This document shows positions 24,051-32,133 of a stretch of 64,000 bases of DNA, one piece after another. A program made the translations under genes and the position numbers. Numbering within the stretch: position 1 is the first letter of the stretch; every line of letters begins with the position of its first letter. The notes under the pieces are model-generated. The model searched no databases. It was not told where the DNA came from and saw only the letters and a program-made list of their open reading frames with translations. This DNA is from Bradyrhizobium sp. CCGE-LA001 (GTDB lineage Bacteria; Pseudomonadota; Alphaproteobacteria; Rhizobiales; Xanthobacteraceae): assembly GCF_000296215.2 (NCBI RefSeq), contig NZ_CP013949.1:3837501-3901500 (forward strand). Reading direction: 5' to 3'.

Positions 24051-24566
24051 TCAATAGCGGCCGCCGCTGCCCTTCTGCTGCGTGATCCAGTCCGACAATG
24101 ATTTCGGTTTCGATTTCGCAATCCGACTCGCCGATGCCTTCGCATTGTCGCGGACGCCGTTCGCCGGACGAGTGCGCGACACGTCCGTTGCGCTGACCCT
24201 CTTCGAGCCAGCACTCGCAGCCTCCGCGGCTTCCTTCTCCAGGCGCAACTGTCTCAATCGCGCCATCTTGAGGCGCTCGGCCTCGACTTCGGGCCGTTCG
24301 GCGAGCTGCGGCTTGTGCTGAGCAAGCTCCGCCGACACCAGGACGCCGAGAATGGTCGTCTCGCCGAGCGCCTTGCAGGCCTCCAGCCGATGCAGTCCCT
24401 CGACCAGAACGAGGCGGTCTCCGTCGCGCCAAACGAAAATGGGGGACTGTTGTCCGATGTCCAGAATACTTTCCGCGATCTCCGCGACGGTATCGGGCCT
24501 GAGGGCCTTCTTCTGCTTCGTGGGAACGAAGATGTTCTCGATCGGGAAGCTTTCCGGTTTGGGCAT
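24051..24566 (-). CDS. ParB N-terminal domain protein (orphan)
   Basis: A 171-residue protein with a ParB/Spo0J nuclease-like domain in residues 1-85: IENIFVPTKQKKALRPDTV, LDIGQQSPIFVWRDGDRLVLVEGLHRLEACKALG. The motif GLHRLEA takes the place of the GERR box. The C-terminal half is a basic tail without the usual helix-turn-helix and dimer domains. No parA is near, so a chromosome partition role is doubtful; it could be a CTP-binding or nuclease-related regulator. Confidence 0.82.
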   Translation of the reverse strand: MPKPESFPIENIFVPTKQKKALRPDTVAEIAESILDIGQQSPIFVWRDGDRLVLVEGLHRLEACKALGETTILGVLVSAELAQHKPQLAERPEVEAERLKMARLRQLRLEKEAAEAASAGSKRVSATDVSRTRPANGVRDNAKASASRIAKSKPKSLSDWITQQKGSGGRY

Positions 24567-24724
24567 AATCTGACTCCGCTTCTACCGGGCCCGTCGGAAC
24601 CCATGCCGGTGAGGGTGGGAGTTTAGGAGGGGAGGGCTCGACTGCAAAGGCAATTTCCGAGGCACGCCGCGCCTTGTTAGGTTTGGCAATGCTCAACCAT
24701 CTTGCGGACGTGTTCGACAGAGCA

Positions 24725-25702
24725 TTATGCGCCGAACCTTGGTCCTTTTATGGGAAAGTGAAATGCTCGTTTAGTTGCACTCTCAATTGGCCGATCTAAG
24801 AATGCAAATCCGTCTACGTTCCGAAGAAGATTGAGCTTCCTTTTTTCTACATAGTCCCTCTGCATGGGCCCAAACGGGTCGTCCGCTCGCGGTCGTCCGG
24901 TCCGATAGAAATCTGCAAAATCTTCCAGGTTAGATTTCCGCCAAGCGAAGCCGTTGCCGCAAAAGACGAGTACTCCCGGACCATTTCTAACGCCTTTCGC
25001 TGCAGCTAGGCGCTCCTCGAATGCCAGCGTGTATTCTAGAAAATGGGCGCGAGACTTAAACTCATTCGAGTAGATCATTCCGCCCATGCCTTCTTTTGTC
25101 ACCATGTACTCAAAATTCGCCGGATGAAACTGCCTGCGTCGAAGAAAATCATCCCATGCAATGTCTGAGACGTCGGACTTTGGTCGCACGGTTTTGACCT
25201 CAACGTAGAGATTGTCATTTCCGCGATCTACGACGAAGTCGATTTTGCGTCCGTCTGCGAGAAGATCTGGTTCATATTGTATCGTTCGCCCTGCGAGAGC
25301 CTCATCGTCGAGCAGTACCGATGCGACTGCTACTTCATTTATCTTCTCTGTCAGTTGCCTATCGTCCCGTCTTGGATCGGCAAGACATGACGCGACTGCA
25401 GATTCAAATTGGTCCCAAAGAATTTGACCGTTGGCAACGCGTGTGTCTGGTCCGGCTATTAAATCTCGATAGTTGTTGCGCACCCGTTCGGCCAGCCATG
25501 CGATGTCAATCTGAATAAAAACAACCTCAACTAGGTGTGATATCCTTCGAAGGGATCCTCTGGTTGCCGTCGTATCGGGGACGTCTACTATTCGGCCGAC
25601 TTTGCCGAGCCCAAGGCCGCGGAGAATCTTTGTTACTCTCTTGCGTTCGTGGCATCGTATCGGGCTTCTTGTTTGCTTGATGGTAAGAAGCATTCGACAC
25701 AT
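24725..25702 (-). CDS. PD-(D/E)xK nuclease-like protein of an AT-rich cassette
   Basis: A 325-residue protein not recognised as a named family. Residues 141-172 read IQYEPDLLADGRKIDFVVDR and LYVEVKTVRP, giving E144, D155, E168 and K170 in the order and spacing of the PD-(D/E)xK nuclease core. The N-terminal 100 residues and the C-terminal 150 are of unknown fold. ATG at 25702 (AAGAG upstream) starts 10 bases after the stop of the partner gene, so they form one operon. Base composition is clearly lower in GC than the neighbours. Likely DNA- or RNA-targeting; defence role is inference. Confidence 0.72.
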   Translation of the reverse strand: MCRMLLTIKQTRSPIRCHERKRVTKILRGLGLGKVGRIVDVPDTTATRGSLRRISHLVEVVFIQIDIAWLAERVRNNYRDLIAGPDTRVANGQILWDQFESAVASCLADPRRDDRQLTEKINEVAVASVLLDDEALAGRTIQYEPDLLADGRKIDFVVDRGNDNLYVEVKTVRPKSDVSDIAWDDFLRRRQFHPANFEYMVTKEGMGGMIYSNEFKSRAHFLEYTLAFEERLAAAKGVRNGPGVLVFCGNGFAWRKSNLEDFADFYRTGRPRADDPFGPMQRDYVEKRKLNLLRNVDGFAFLDRPIESATKRAFHFPIKGPRFGA

Positions 25703-25712
25703 GAGATGGCTC

Positions 25713-26546
25713 TTATTGTTCAACGAACCAGGCGTCGAGCACGACGTAGCGTTTCACTCGATCATCAATGTCTCTATCGGCAATGAATTTGATCATCACG
25801 TCCTTGTTGAGTGCCTTGCGCGCATATCGATCAAGGCTCGTCGAGATGTTGCCGATCGTGTGAGGTTCTGCGTGGCGGTGAACAACGAACGGCACGGTCT
25901 TTCCAAATTCGTAGTCGAATACGCGGCCGTAGCGCGTGTTTACGTTGAACATTCCGACGCTAACCAGCTTCGTGTTCGGAAGTTCATCGCTGATCGTGGT
26001 AGTAATATAACGCTTTGTATTCTGATCGAGATTTACGATATTGTGGCTGCCCGTGATGAGAAAGATCTGATGCGCGCCCTGGCCGATGGCTGTGTGAGCC
26101 TCCCGCGCCGGCGATTCAATTGCATCAACTAATGCGTCGAGGTCGCCGCCGCGAATCTCGCTCAAGCGAGCTAGCTGAGGTGTTTCAGGCTGCGCGTCCT
26201 TTCCGACTACTCGATTGAAGCAGTATTTGATTCCGTCCCAAATGAAGTTTGAAAATACGTTCAATGTAACAGCACCGACTAGTCCCGAAATGGCGAGCAT
26301 CTCAGGGTTCGTGGTTGCGAAGGTGATGAGACTTTCGAAACTTCCCGGTCTAGGCGGGTGAAGGTAGAATCGTATGTTGTCTGAGAAGGGCGCTCGTTTA
26401 CGAATTTCGCCTTCCGCAAGATAATTTCCGATAACGACGATCGATCTGGCCAAGCCTCTTAGCGATACGCTCCCTTCATACGCAGGGAGCACATGGCTTT
26501 CGGCAGTATCCCCTGTGAACTTAATTACCAATTCTCGATCAGCCAT
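25713..26546 (-). CDS. Unknown protein with a hydrophobic segment, partner of the nuclease-like gene
   Basis: A 277-residue protein beginning MADRELVIKFTGDTAESHVL, with one hydrophobic stretch at about residues 82-104 (MLAISGLVGAVTLNVFSNFIW). The C-terminal domain from about 145 is predicted alpha/beta with IFLITGSHNIVNLDQN, FGKTVPFVVHRH and VKRYVVLDAWFVEQ. GGGGGGA precedes ATG 26546. No catalytic motif or known family was seen. It is first in a two-gene AT-rich operon with the nuclease-like gene, and is separated from nrdJ by a terminator. It may sense or anchor the partner. Confidence 0.72.
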   Translation of the reverse strand: MADRELVIKFTGDTAESHVLPAYEGSVSLRGLARSIVVIGNYLAEGEIRKRAPFSDNIRFYLHPPRPGSFESLITFATTNPEMLAISGLVGAVTLNVFSNFIWDGIKYCFNRVVGKDAQPETPQLARLSEIRGGDLDALVDAIESPAREAHTAIGQGAHQIFLITGSHNIVNLDQNTKRYITTTISDELPNTKLVSVGMFNVNTRYGRVFDYEFGKTVPFVVHRHAEPHTIGNISTSLDRYARKALNKDVMIKFIADRDIDDRVKRYVVLDAWFVEQ

Positions 26547-26612
26547 TTTCGCGTCCCCCCGGACTCAATCTTCGCGCAAGGGGAGCGTAGGCGCAAGAGA
26601 ACAACCAAATAG

Positions 26613-26637
26613 GAAGGGCGGCCAAAGGCCGCCCTTC
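26613..26637 (-). terminator. Terminator of nrdJ
   Basis: Perfect 11-base stem GAAGGGCGGCC (26613-26623) / GGCCGCCCTTC (26627-26637), loop of three, followed on the minus strand by CTATTTGG. A second hairpin, CCCCGG / CCGGGG (26646-26662), lies between it and the nrdJ stop. It separates nrdJ from the AT-rich cassette. Confidence 0.8.
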
Positions 26638-26692
26638 ATGGAATCCCCCGGTTACGCCGGGGCCTAACTTACGACGGTCGGCGCCTACCCCC

Positions 26693-29600
26693 TCACGAAC
26701 ACCCCGTCGTGCTCCCGCAAGTATCGCACTTCATGCAGGTCCCATTCCGCACCAGCGTGAAGTTGCCGCACTCGCTGCACATCTCACCCTCATAGCCCTT
26801 GGCCTTGGCTTCCGCGCGGCGCTCGGCCTTGGTCGGAGCCGCGACCGTCGCGGCGCTGCCGGCCTTGCTCCACTGCAACTGCTCCAGCTTCTCCGTGGGG
26901 GAGAGGTCGTGCTGGACTTCCTGCTTCAGGGCAACGGCGCCTTCGATGGCATCGCCGGCGCGGGCTGACGCGCCGTGCGCCAGCGCCGTGACCTTGCTGC
27001 CGCCGGAGGGCGCGCTGTCGTTGCCCTGGCTGATCGCGGTGGTGCCGCCGCGCATCACGACCAGATTGTCCGTGCGCGAGCGGGTGAGGCCGCGCGAGAC
27101 CAGCTTGGTGGCGTGGTGGCCGCCGTCCTCGTCCGGCTCCTTGCCTTCCTCGACGCCCTTGCCGAGCGCGTCGAAGCCCGTCTCGTTGGGATCGACATGG
27201 GCGAGGTCGAAGCGCGACAGGTAGCTCACCGCGAGTTCGCGGAAGACGTAGTCGAGGATCGAGGTCGCGTACTTGATGCTGTCGTTGCCCTGCACGGGGC
27301 CCGCCGGCTCGAAGCGGGTGAAGGTGAAGGCGTCGACATATTCGTCCAGCGGCACGCCGTATTGCAGGCCGAGAGACACCGCGATGGCGAAGTTGTTGAT
27401 GAAGGAGCGGAGCGCCGCGCCTTCCTTGTGCATGTCGATGAAGATCTCGCCGAGACGGCCGTCGTCATATTCGCCGGTGCGCAAGTACACCTTGTGGCCG
27501 CCGACGACCGCCTTCTGGGTGTAGCCCTTGCGTCGGTCAGGCATCTTCTCGCGCTCGCGCATCACGATGATGCGCTCGACCAGCTTCTCGACGATCTTCT
27601 CCGAGACCTGGGCGGCACGCGCCGCCATCGGCTTCTCGTAGAGGGTCTCGACCGCATCGTCCTCGTCCTCATCGTCGCTGATGAGCTGCGAGTTGAGCGG
27701 CTGGGAAAGTTTCGAGCCGTCGCGATAGAGCGCGTTGGCCTTCAGCGCGAGCTTCCACGACAGCATGTAGGCGGACTTGCAGTCCTCCACCGTGGCGTCG
27801 TTCGGCATGTTGATGGTCTTGGAGATCGCGCCCGAGATGAAGGGCTGCGCCGCCGCCATCATGCGGATGTGGCTCTCGACCGACAGATAGCGCTTGCCGA
27901 TCTTGCCGCAGGGATTGGCGCAGTCGAACACCGGATAGTGCTCGGCCTTGAGGTGCGGGGCACCTTCCACCGTCATCGCGCCGCAGATGTGGACGTTGGC
28001 CGCCTCGATCTCGCGCTTGGTGAAGCCGACGGCTTGGAGCAGGTCGAAGCCGGGGGCGGCGATCGCCTCGGCGCCGATGCCGAGCTGGTCGCGGATGAAG
28101 TCCTCGCCGAAGGTCCACTTGTTAAAGGCGAACTTGATGTCGAAGGCGGTCGGCAGGGCCTTCTCGACCTTGGCGATGGCTTCGTCGGTGAAGCCTTTTG
28201 CCTTGAGGGTCGAGGCGTTGATGCCGGGCGCGTTGGAGAGCGAGCCGTGGCCGACGGCATAGGCTTCGATCTCCGCGATCTCGCTCTCGCGATAGCCGAG
28301 CGCGCGCAGCGCTGCGGGGACCGCGCGGTTGATGATCTTGAAGTAGCCGCCGCCGGCGAGCTTCTTGAATTTTACAAGCGCGAAGTCGGGCTCGATGCCG
28401 GTGGTGTCGCAATCCATGACCAGGCCGATCGTGCCTGTGGGCGCGATCACCGTGGTCTGGGCGTTGCGATAGCCGTGCTTCTCGCCGAGCTCGAGCGCCG
28501 CATCCCAGGCCGCCTTGGCATGGGTGACGATGTCGGCCTGCGGGCAGGAGGCGTGGTCGAGCGGCACCGGGTTGACGCTGAGTGCCTCGTAGCCGGAGGC
28601 CTCGCCGTGCGCGGCGCGGCGGTGGTTGCGGATGACGCGCAGCATGTGCGCGGCGTTCTTCTTGTAGCCGGGGAAGGTGCCGAGCTCGGCGGCGATCTCC
28701 GCCGAGGTCTTGTAGGTGATGCCGGTCATCACGGCGGTCAGCGCGCCGCAGAGCGCGCGGCCTTCCTTGCTGTCATAGGGCAGGCCCATGGTCATGAGCA
28801 GGCCGCCAATATTGGCGTAGCCGAGGCCGAGCGTGCGGAACTCGTAGGAGAGCTCGGCGATCGCCTTGGACGGGAACTGCGCCATCATCACGGAGATTTC
28901 GAGCACGAGGGTCCACAAGCGGCAGAGATGCTCATAGCCCTCGACGTCGAACAGCTTCGTCGTGGTGTTGTAGAACGTCAGCAGATTGGCGGAGGCGAGG
29001 TTGCACGCCGTGTCGTCCAGGAACATGTATTCCGAGCACGGATTGGACGCGCGGATGTCGCCGGACGCCTTGCAGGTGTGCCAGTCGTTCATCGTGGTGT
29101 TGAAGTGCAGGCCGGGGTCGGCCGAGGCCCAGGCGGCGTAACCGATCTTTTCCCAGAGGTCGCGCGCCTTCAGCGTCTTCGTCACCTTCTTGGAGGTGCG
29201 GGCGTTCAGATTCCAGTCGCCGTCGGTCTCGACCGCGCGCAGGAAGTCGTCCTTCAGCGAGACCGAGTTGTTGGAGTTCTGGCCCGAAACCGTGAGATAG
29301 GCTTCGCTATCCCAGTCGGTGTCGTAGGTGTCGAACGCGATGTCCTTGTAGCCCTGCTTGGCGAACTGGATGACGCGCTTGATGTAATTGTCGGGCACGA
29401 GGCTGCGGCGCGCGAGCTTGATCTCGCGTCGCAGTGCCGGGTTCTTCTCGGGGTCGAAGCAATCGTCGCCCGAGCCTTCGCAGTTGACGCAGGCCTTCAG
29501 CACCGCCTTGAGGTGCTTCTGGTTGATCTTGGAGCCCGTGACGAGGGCGGCGACCTTCTGCTCCTCCTTCACCTTCCAGTCGATATAGGTCTCGATGTCG

Positions 29601-30463
29601 GGGTGATCGACGTCGACGACGACCATCTTGGCGGCGCGGCGCGTGGTGCCGCCCGACTTGATCGCGCCCGCTGCGCGGTCGCCGATCTTGAGGAAGCTCA
29701 TCAGGCCGCTCGAGCGGCCGCCGCCGGAGAGCTTCTCGCCTTCGCCGCGCAGGCGCGAGAAGTTGGAGCCGGTGCCGGAGCCGTATTTGAACAGGCGGGC
29801 CTCGCGGACCCAGAGGTCCATGATGCCGCCCTCGTTGACGAGATCGTCGCCGACGCCCTGGATGAAGCAGGCATGCGGCTGCGGATGCTCATAGGCCGAC
29901 TTGGACTTGGTCAGCTTGCCGGTGAAGGGGTCGACGTAATAATGGCCCTGGCCGGGGCCGTCGATGCCGTAGGCCCAGTGAAGACCGGTGTTGAACCATT
30001 GCGGCGAATTCGGCGCGACCATCTGCATGGCGAGCATGTAGCGGAGCTCGTCGTAGAAGGCCTGGGCGTCCTCGTCGGTGGAGAAATAGCCGCCCTTCCA
30101 GCCCCAATAGGTCCAGCAGCCGGCGAGGCGGTCGAACACCTGCTTGGCCGAGAGCTCGCTGACATAGCGCTCGTTCTCAGGGAGAGCAGCGAGGGCGTCG
30201 GTATCGGGCACGGAGCGCCACAGGAAGGAGGGGACGGATTCCTCCTCGACCTTCTTCAGGCGCGCGGCAACACCCGCTTTGCGGAAGTATTTCTGGGCGA
30301 GCACGTCGGAGGCGACCTGCGACCACTCGGTCGGGATCTCGACATTCTCCAGCTTGAACACGACCGAGCCGTCGGGATTGCGAATCTCCGACGTGGTCAG
30401 GCGGAAATCGATTCCCGCGTAAGGTGACTGTCCTACCGTGGTGTGGCGCCGCTCAATCCGCAT
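26693..30463 (-). CDS. nrdJ: Vitamin B12-dependent (class II) ribonucleotide reductase
   Basis: A 1256-residue NrdJ that makes deoxyribonucleotides from ribonucleotides with adenosylcobalamin, with or without oxygen. Visible marks are ACFIQGVGDDL, the glycine-rich FKYGSGTGSNFSRLRG, the active-site loop NPCSEYMFLDDTACNLAS, the C-terminal GPVQGNDSIKYATSILDYVF and a final cysteine-rich domain CSECGNFTLVRNGTCMKCD plus CGSTTGCS for re-reduction and zinc. Length and arrangement fit the long alphaproteobacterial form. ATG at 30463. No class I enzyme is seen nearby. Control by NrdR is suggested by boxes at 30912-30958. Confidence 0.97.
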   Translation of the reverse strand: MRIERRHTTVGQSPYAGIDFRLTTSEIRNPDGSVVFKLENVEIPTEWSQVASDVLAQKYFRKAGVAARLKKVEEESVPSFLWRSVPDTDALAALPENERYVSELSAKQVFDRLAGCWTYWGWKGGYFSTDEDAQAFYDELRYMLAMQMVAPNSPQWFNTGLHWAYGIDGPGQGHYYVDPFTGKLTKSKSAYEHPQPHACFIQGVGDDLVNEGGIMDLWVREARLFKYGSGTGSNFSRLRGEGEKLSGGGRSSGLMSFLKIGDRAAGAIKSGGTTRRAAKMVVVDVDHPDIETYIDWKVKEEQKVAALVTGSKINQKHLKAVLKACVNCEGSGDDCFDPEKNPALRREIKLARRSLVPDNYIKRVIQFAKQGYKDIAFDTYDTDWDSEAYLTVSGQNSNNSVSLKDDFLRAVETDGDWNLNARTSKKVTKTLKARDLWEKIGYAAWASADPGLHFNTTMNDWHTCKASGDIRASNPCSEYMFLDDTACNLASANLLTFYNTTTKLFDVEGYEHLCRLWTLVLEISVMMAQFPSKAIAELSYEFRTLGLGYANIGGLLMTMGLPYDSKEGRALCGALTAVMTGITYKTSAEIAAELGTFPGYKKNAAHMLRVIRNHRRAAHGEASGYEALSVNPVPLDHASCPQADIVTHAKAAWDAALELGEKHGYRNAQTTVIAPTGTIGLVMDCDTTGIEPDFALVKFKKLAGGGYFKIINRAVPAALRALGYRESEIAEIEAYAVGHGSLSNAPGINASTLKAKGFTDEAIAKVEKALPTAFDIKFAFNKWTFGEDFIRDQLGIGAEAIAAPGFDLLQAVGFTKREIEAANVHICGAMTVEGAPHLKAEHYPVFDCANPCGKIGKRYLSVESHIRMMAAAQPFISGAISKTINMPNDATVEDCKSAYMLSWKLALKANALYRDGSKLSQPLNSQLISDDEDEDDAVETLYEKPMAARAAQVSEKIVEKLVERIIVMREREKMPDRRKGYTQKAVVGGHKVYLRTGEYDDGRLGEIFIDMHKEGAALRSFINNFAIAVSLGLQYGVPLDEYVDAFTFTRFEPAGPVQGNDSIKYATSILDYVFRELAVSYLSRFDLAHVDPNETGFDALGKGVEEGKEPDEDGGHHATKLVSRGLTRSRTDNLVVMRGGTTAISQGNDSAPSGGSKVTALAHGASARAGDAIEGAVALKQEVQHDLSPTEKLEQLQWSKAGSAATVAAPTKAERRAEAKAKGYEGEMCSECGNFTLVRNGTCMKCDTCGSTTGCS

Positions 30464-30642
30464 GGTCTTGCCCCGTCCTTTGATCTCTTGACCGAACCGC
30501 CTCCGTTCAGGCGTCCGGTCGACAATTCGTTTGGCGAACCCTTGAAGGGCCTCATAGCCCCCAGAGGTTTCGCAGTTCTGGCCGGTGGATCCGGCTCACT
30601 TTCTCCCGGCGACGGCCCGGTGCGAGCACCTTGCATCCGCCG

Positions 30643-30687
30643 GCATGTCCAGACCCGTCCGCCCCCAAGGGGATGGGTCCGACATGC
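30643..30687. promoter_or_regulatory. Large hairpin in the nrdJ leader
   Basis: GCATGTC (30643-30649) pairs with GACATGC (30681-30687) and GACCCGTCC (30652-30660) with GGATGGGTC (30671-30679, one G-U/A-C position depending on strand), a 16-pair stem with one small internal loop and a ten-base loop. It lies about 180 bases upstream of the nrdJ start codon. It would form in the nrdJ leader RNA. Confidence 0.5.
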
Positions 30688-30911
30688 GTTCAACGCCCCA
30701 CAACGTCACAACTTCTACCGATGCCATGCGAGCCTGTTGCCGGCCCGTTTGGCGCCCGAAAAGTCCGCATTCCGAGGGCAGACAAGCCCTCATCCGCTGC
30801 CTTTGGCTGGCTGGGCGGAGCTGAAATTTGCGAGACCCTTTGGGGGAGTGCCGGCGGGACGCAAACTCACTCGCGCCGAACGGACCGAAAGCTAGGACTC
30901 TCCGTTGCGCC

Positions 30912-30958
30912 CGTCAAGAACTAGTGCGAGTTCCTGAATCAAATACTAAATATGGTGG
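30912..30958. promoter_or_regulatory. Candidate tandem NrdR boxes
   Basis: ATACTAAATATGGTGG (30943-30958) matches the NrdR box consensus ACACWATATATWGTGT at about 12 of 16 positions. A weaker box at 30912-30927 keeps the half-site TAGTG and starts exactly 31 bases away, which is the usual three-turn spacing of paired NrdR boxes. NrdR represses ribonucleotide reductase genes in many bacteria. The distance to nrdJ (about 450 bases) is unusually long. Confidence 0.5.
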
Positions 30959-31233
30959 ATTGCGGGGGATAACAGGGGTCCGGGCCGCGCCTGTTGTGGA
31001 GGCAAGTATCAGTGAGTCCTCAGAGATTCCCAACCGAAAAAATTTGCGCCCCGCGATGATGCGGAGCCTTCATCCCGCTGTTCACAGGGCAGGTATATTT
31101 TTGAGCCATGGGATTGCGTCAGCAGGACTCACGTAGCCCTACGGAAGGTGAGGGCAGGCATGCCCGCCGGGGTGGTGGTTTGCGCGGCGAATCCGCGCCA
31201 AGCTGACCGCAAGATTTTTGCCGGACTGCCCCA

Positions 31234-32133
31234 ATGCTTGATTCGACCCACCGGGATGCGCGCGCGCGCATCGCCCCGGCCGGCCTGATGTTCCTCGCGA
31301 TCACCTCGATCGGCTGGGGCTTCAATTGGCCGGTGACCAAATTCCTGCTCGCCGAGCTGCCGCCGCTGACCCTGCGCGGGGTCACCGGCGTGCTCGGCGC
31401 CGTGCTGCTGGCGCTGCTTGCCGTCATGCGCCGGCAGAGCCTGAAGGTCGACCCAGCGATCTGGCCGCGCCTCCTCACCGCTGCCGTGCTCAACGTCACC
31501 GGCTGGATGGTGCTGATGGGGCTGGCGCTGCTCTGGCTGCCGGCCAGCGAGGCGGCGCTGATCGCCTACACCATGCCGGTCTGGGCCTCGATCATCGCCT
31601 GGCCGGTGCTGGGGGAGCGGCCGACGGTGCTGCGCACGCTGGGGCTGGTGATGGCCTTTGCCGGCCTTGCCTCGATCATGGGCGGCAACGGCATTGCCGC
31701 CAGCGTCGAGAAGGCGCCTGGGATCATCATGGCGCTGTGCGGCGCGTTCGGCTTCGCCGTCGGTACGGTGTTCTCGAAGAAGTACCCGATCCACTTGCCG
31801 CCGCTCACGGCCGCGGCCTGGCAGATCGGCATCGGCTGCCTGCCGATCTCGATCATCGGCCTCCTGGTCGAGACCACGCATTTGTCAAACGTGACGCCGC
31901 TCGGCTGGTGGCTCTTGGTCTATTCGACCGTGGTGCAATTCTGCATCGCCTATGTCAGCTGGTTCGCAGCGCTCGCGCGCCTGCCGGCTTCGGTCGCCGC
32001 GATCGGTACCATGGCGGTGCCGGTGATCGGCGTCCTCACGTCCGCGATCGCGCTCGGTGAGCCGCTCGGGGCAGGGCAGATCGCAGCGCTGATCTTCACG
32101 CTGGCCGCGGTGGTGCTGGCGACGCGGGGTTAG
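31234..32133 (+). CDS. EamA/DMT family transporter
   Basis: A 299-residue inner-membrane protein with ten helices in two EamA halves: LMFLAITSIGWGFNWPVTKFLL at the start, LPASEAALIAYTMPVWASIIAW (a typical EamA signature) and, in the second half, LPASVAAIGTMAVPVIGVLTS. Probably a metabolite or amino acid exporter; substrate unknown. It ends in a four-base tail-to-tail overlap with the kinase gene (TTAG at 32130-32133). Confidence 0.88.
   Translation: MLDSTHRDARARIAPAGLMFLAITSIGWGFNWPVTKFLLAELPPLTLRGVTGVLGAVLLALLAVMRRQSLKVDPAIWPRLLTAAVLNVTGWMVLMGLALLWLPASEAALIAYTMPVWASIIAWPVLGERPTVLRTLGLVMAFAGLASIMGGNGIAASVEKAPGIIMALCGAFGFAVGTVFSKKYPIHLPPLTAAAWQIGIGCLPISIIGLLVETTHLSNVTPLGWWLLVYSTVVQFCIAYVSWFAALARLPASVAAIGTMAVPVIGVLTSAIALGEPLGAGQIAALIFTLAAVVLATRG

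Larger units (their letters stand above)
30464..31233. other. Long divergent intergenic region upstream of nrdJ
   Basis: 770 bases between nrdJ (minus) and an EamA gene (plus). It contains a large hairpin (30643-30687) and two candidate NrdR boxes (30912-30958). If transcription of nrdJ starts near the boxes, the leader would be about 430 bases. Reading frames here are not convincing as genes. No B12 box of a cobalamin riboswitch was found. The part 31000-31233 serves the EamA gene and shows AT-richer stretches near 31035 and 31092. Confidence 0.6.

Noticed and set aside
26975..30427. Very long plus-strand open frame (1150 codons) antisense to nrdJ
   Set aside because: High-GC codon bias of nrdJ leaves the opposite frame without stops; the translation is low-complexity and lacks any domain, while nrdJ is unmistakable.
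30464..30900. Cobalamin riboswitch upstream of nrdJ
   Set aside because: I looked for the B12 box and its conserved flanks on the minus strand and did not find them; the hairpin there does not match.
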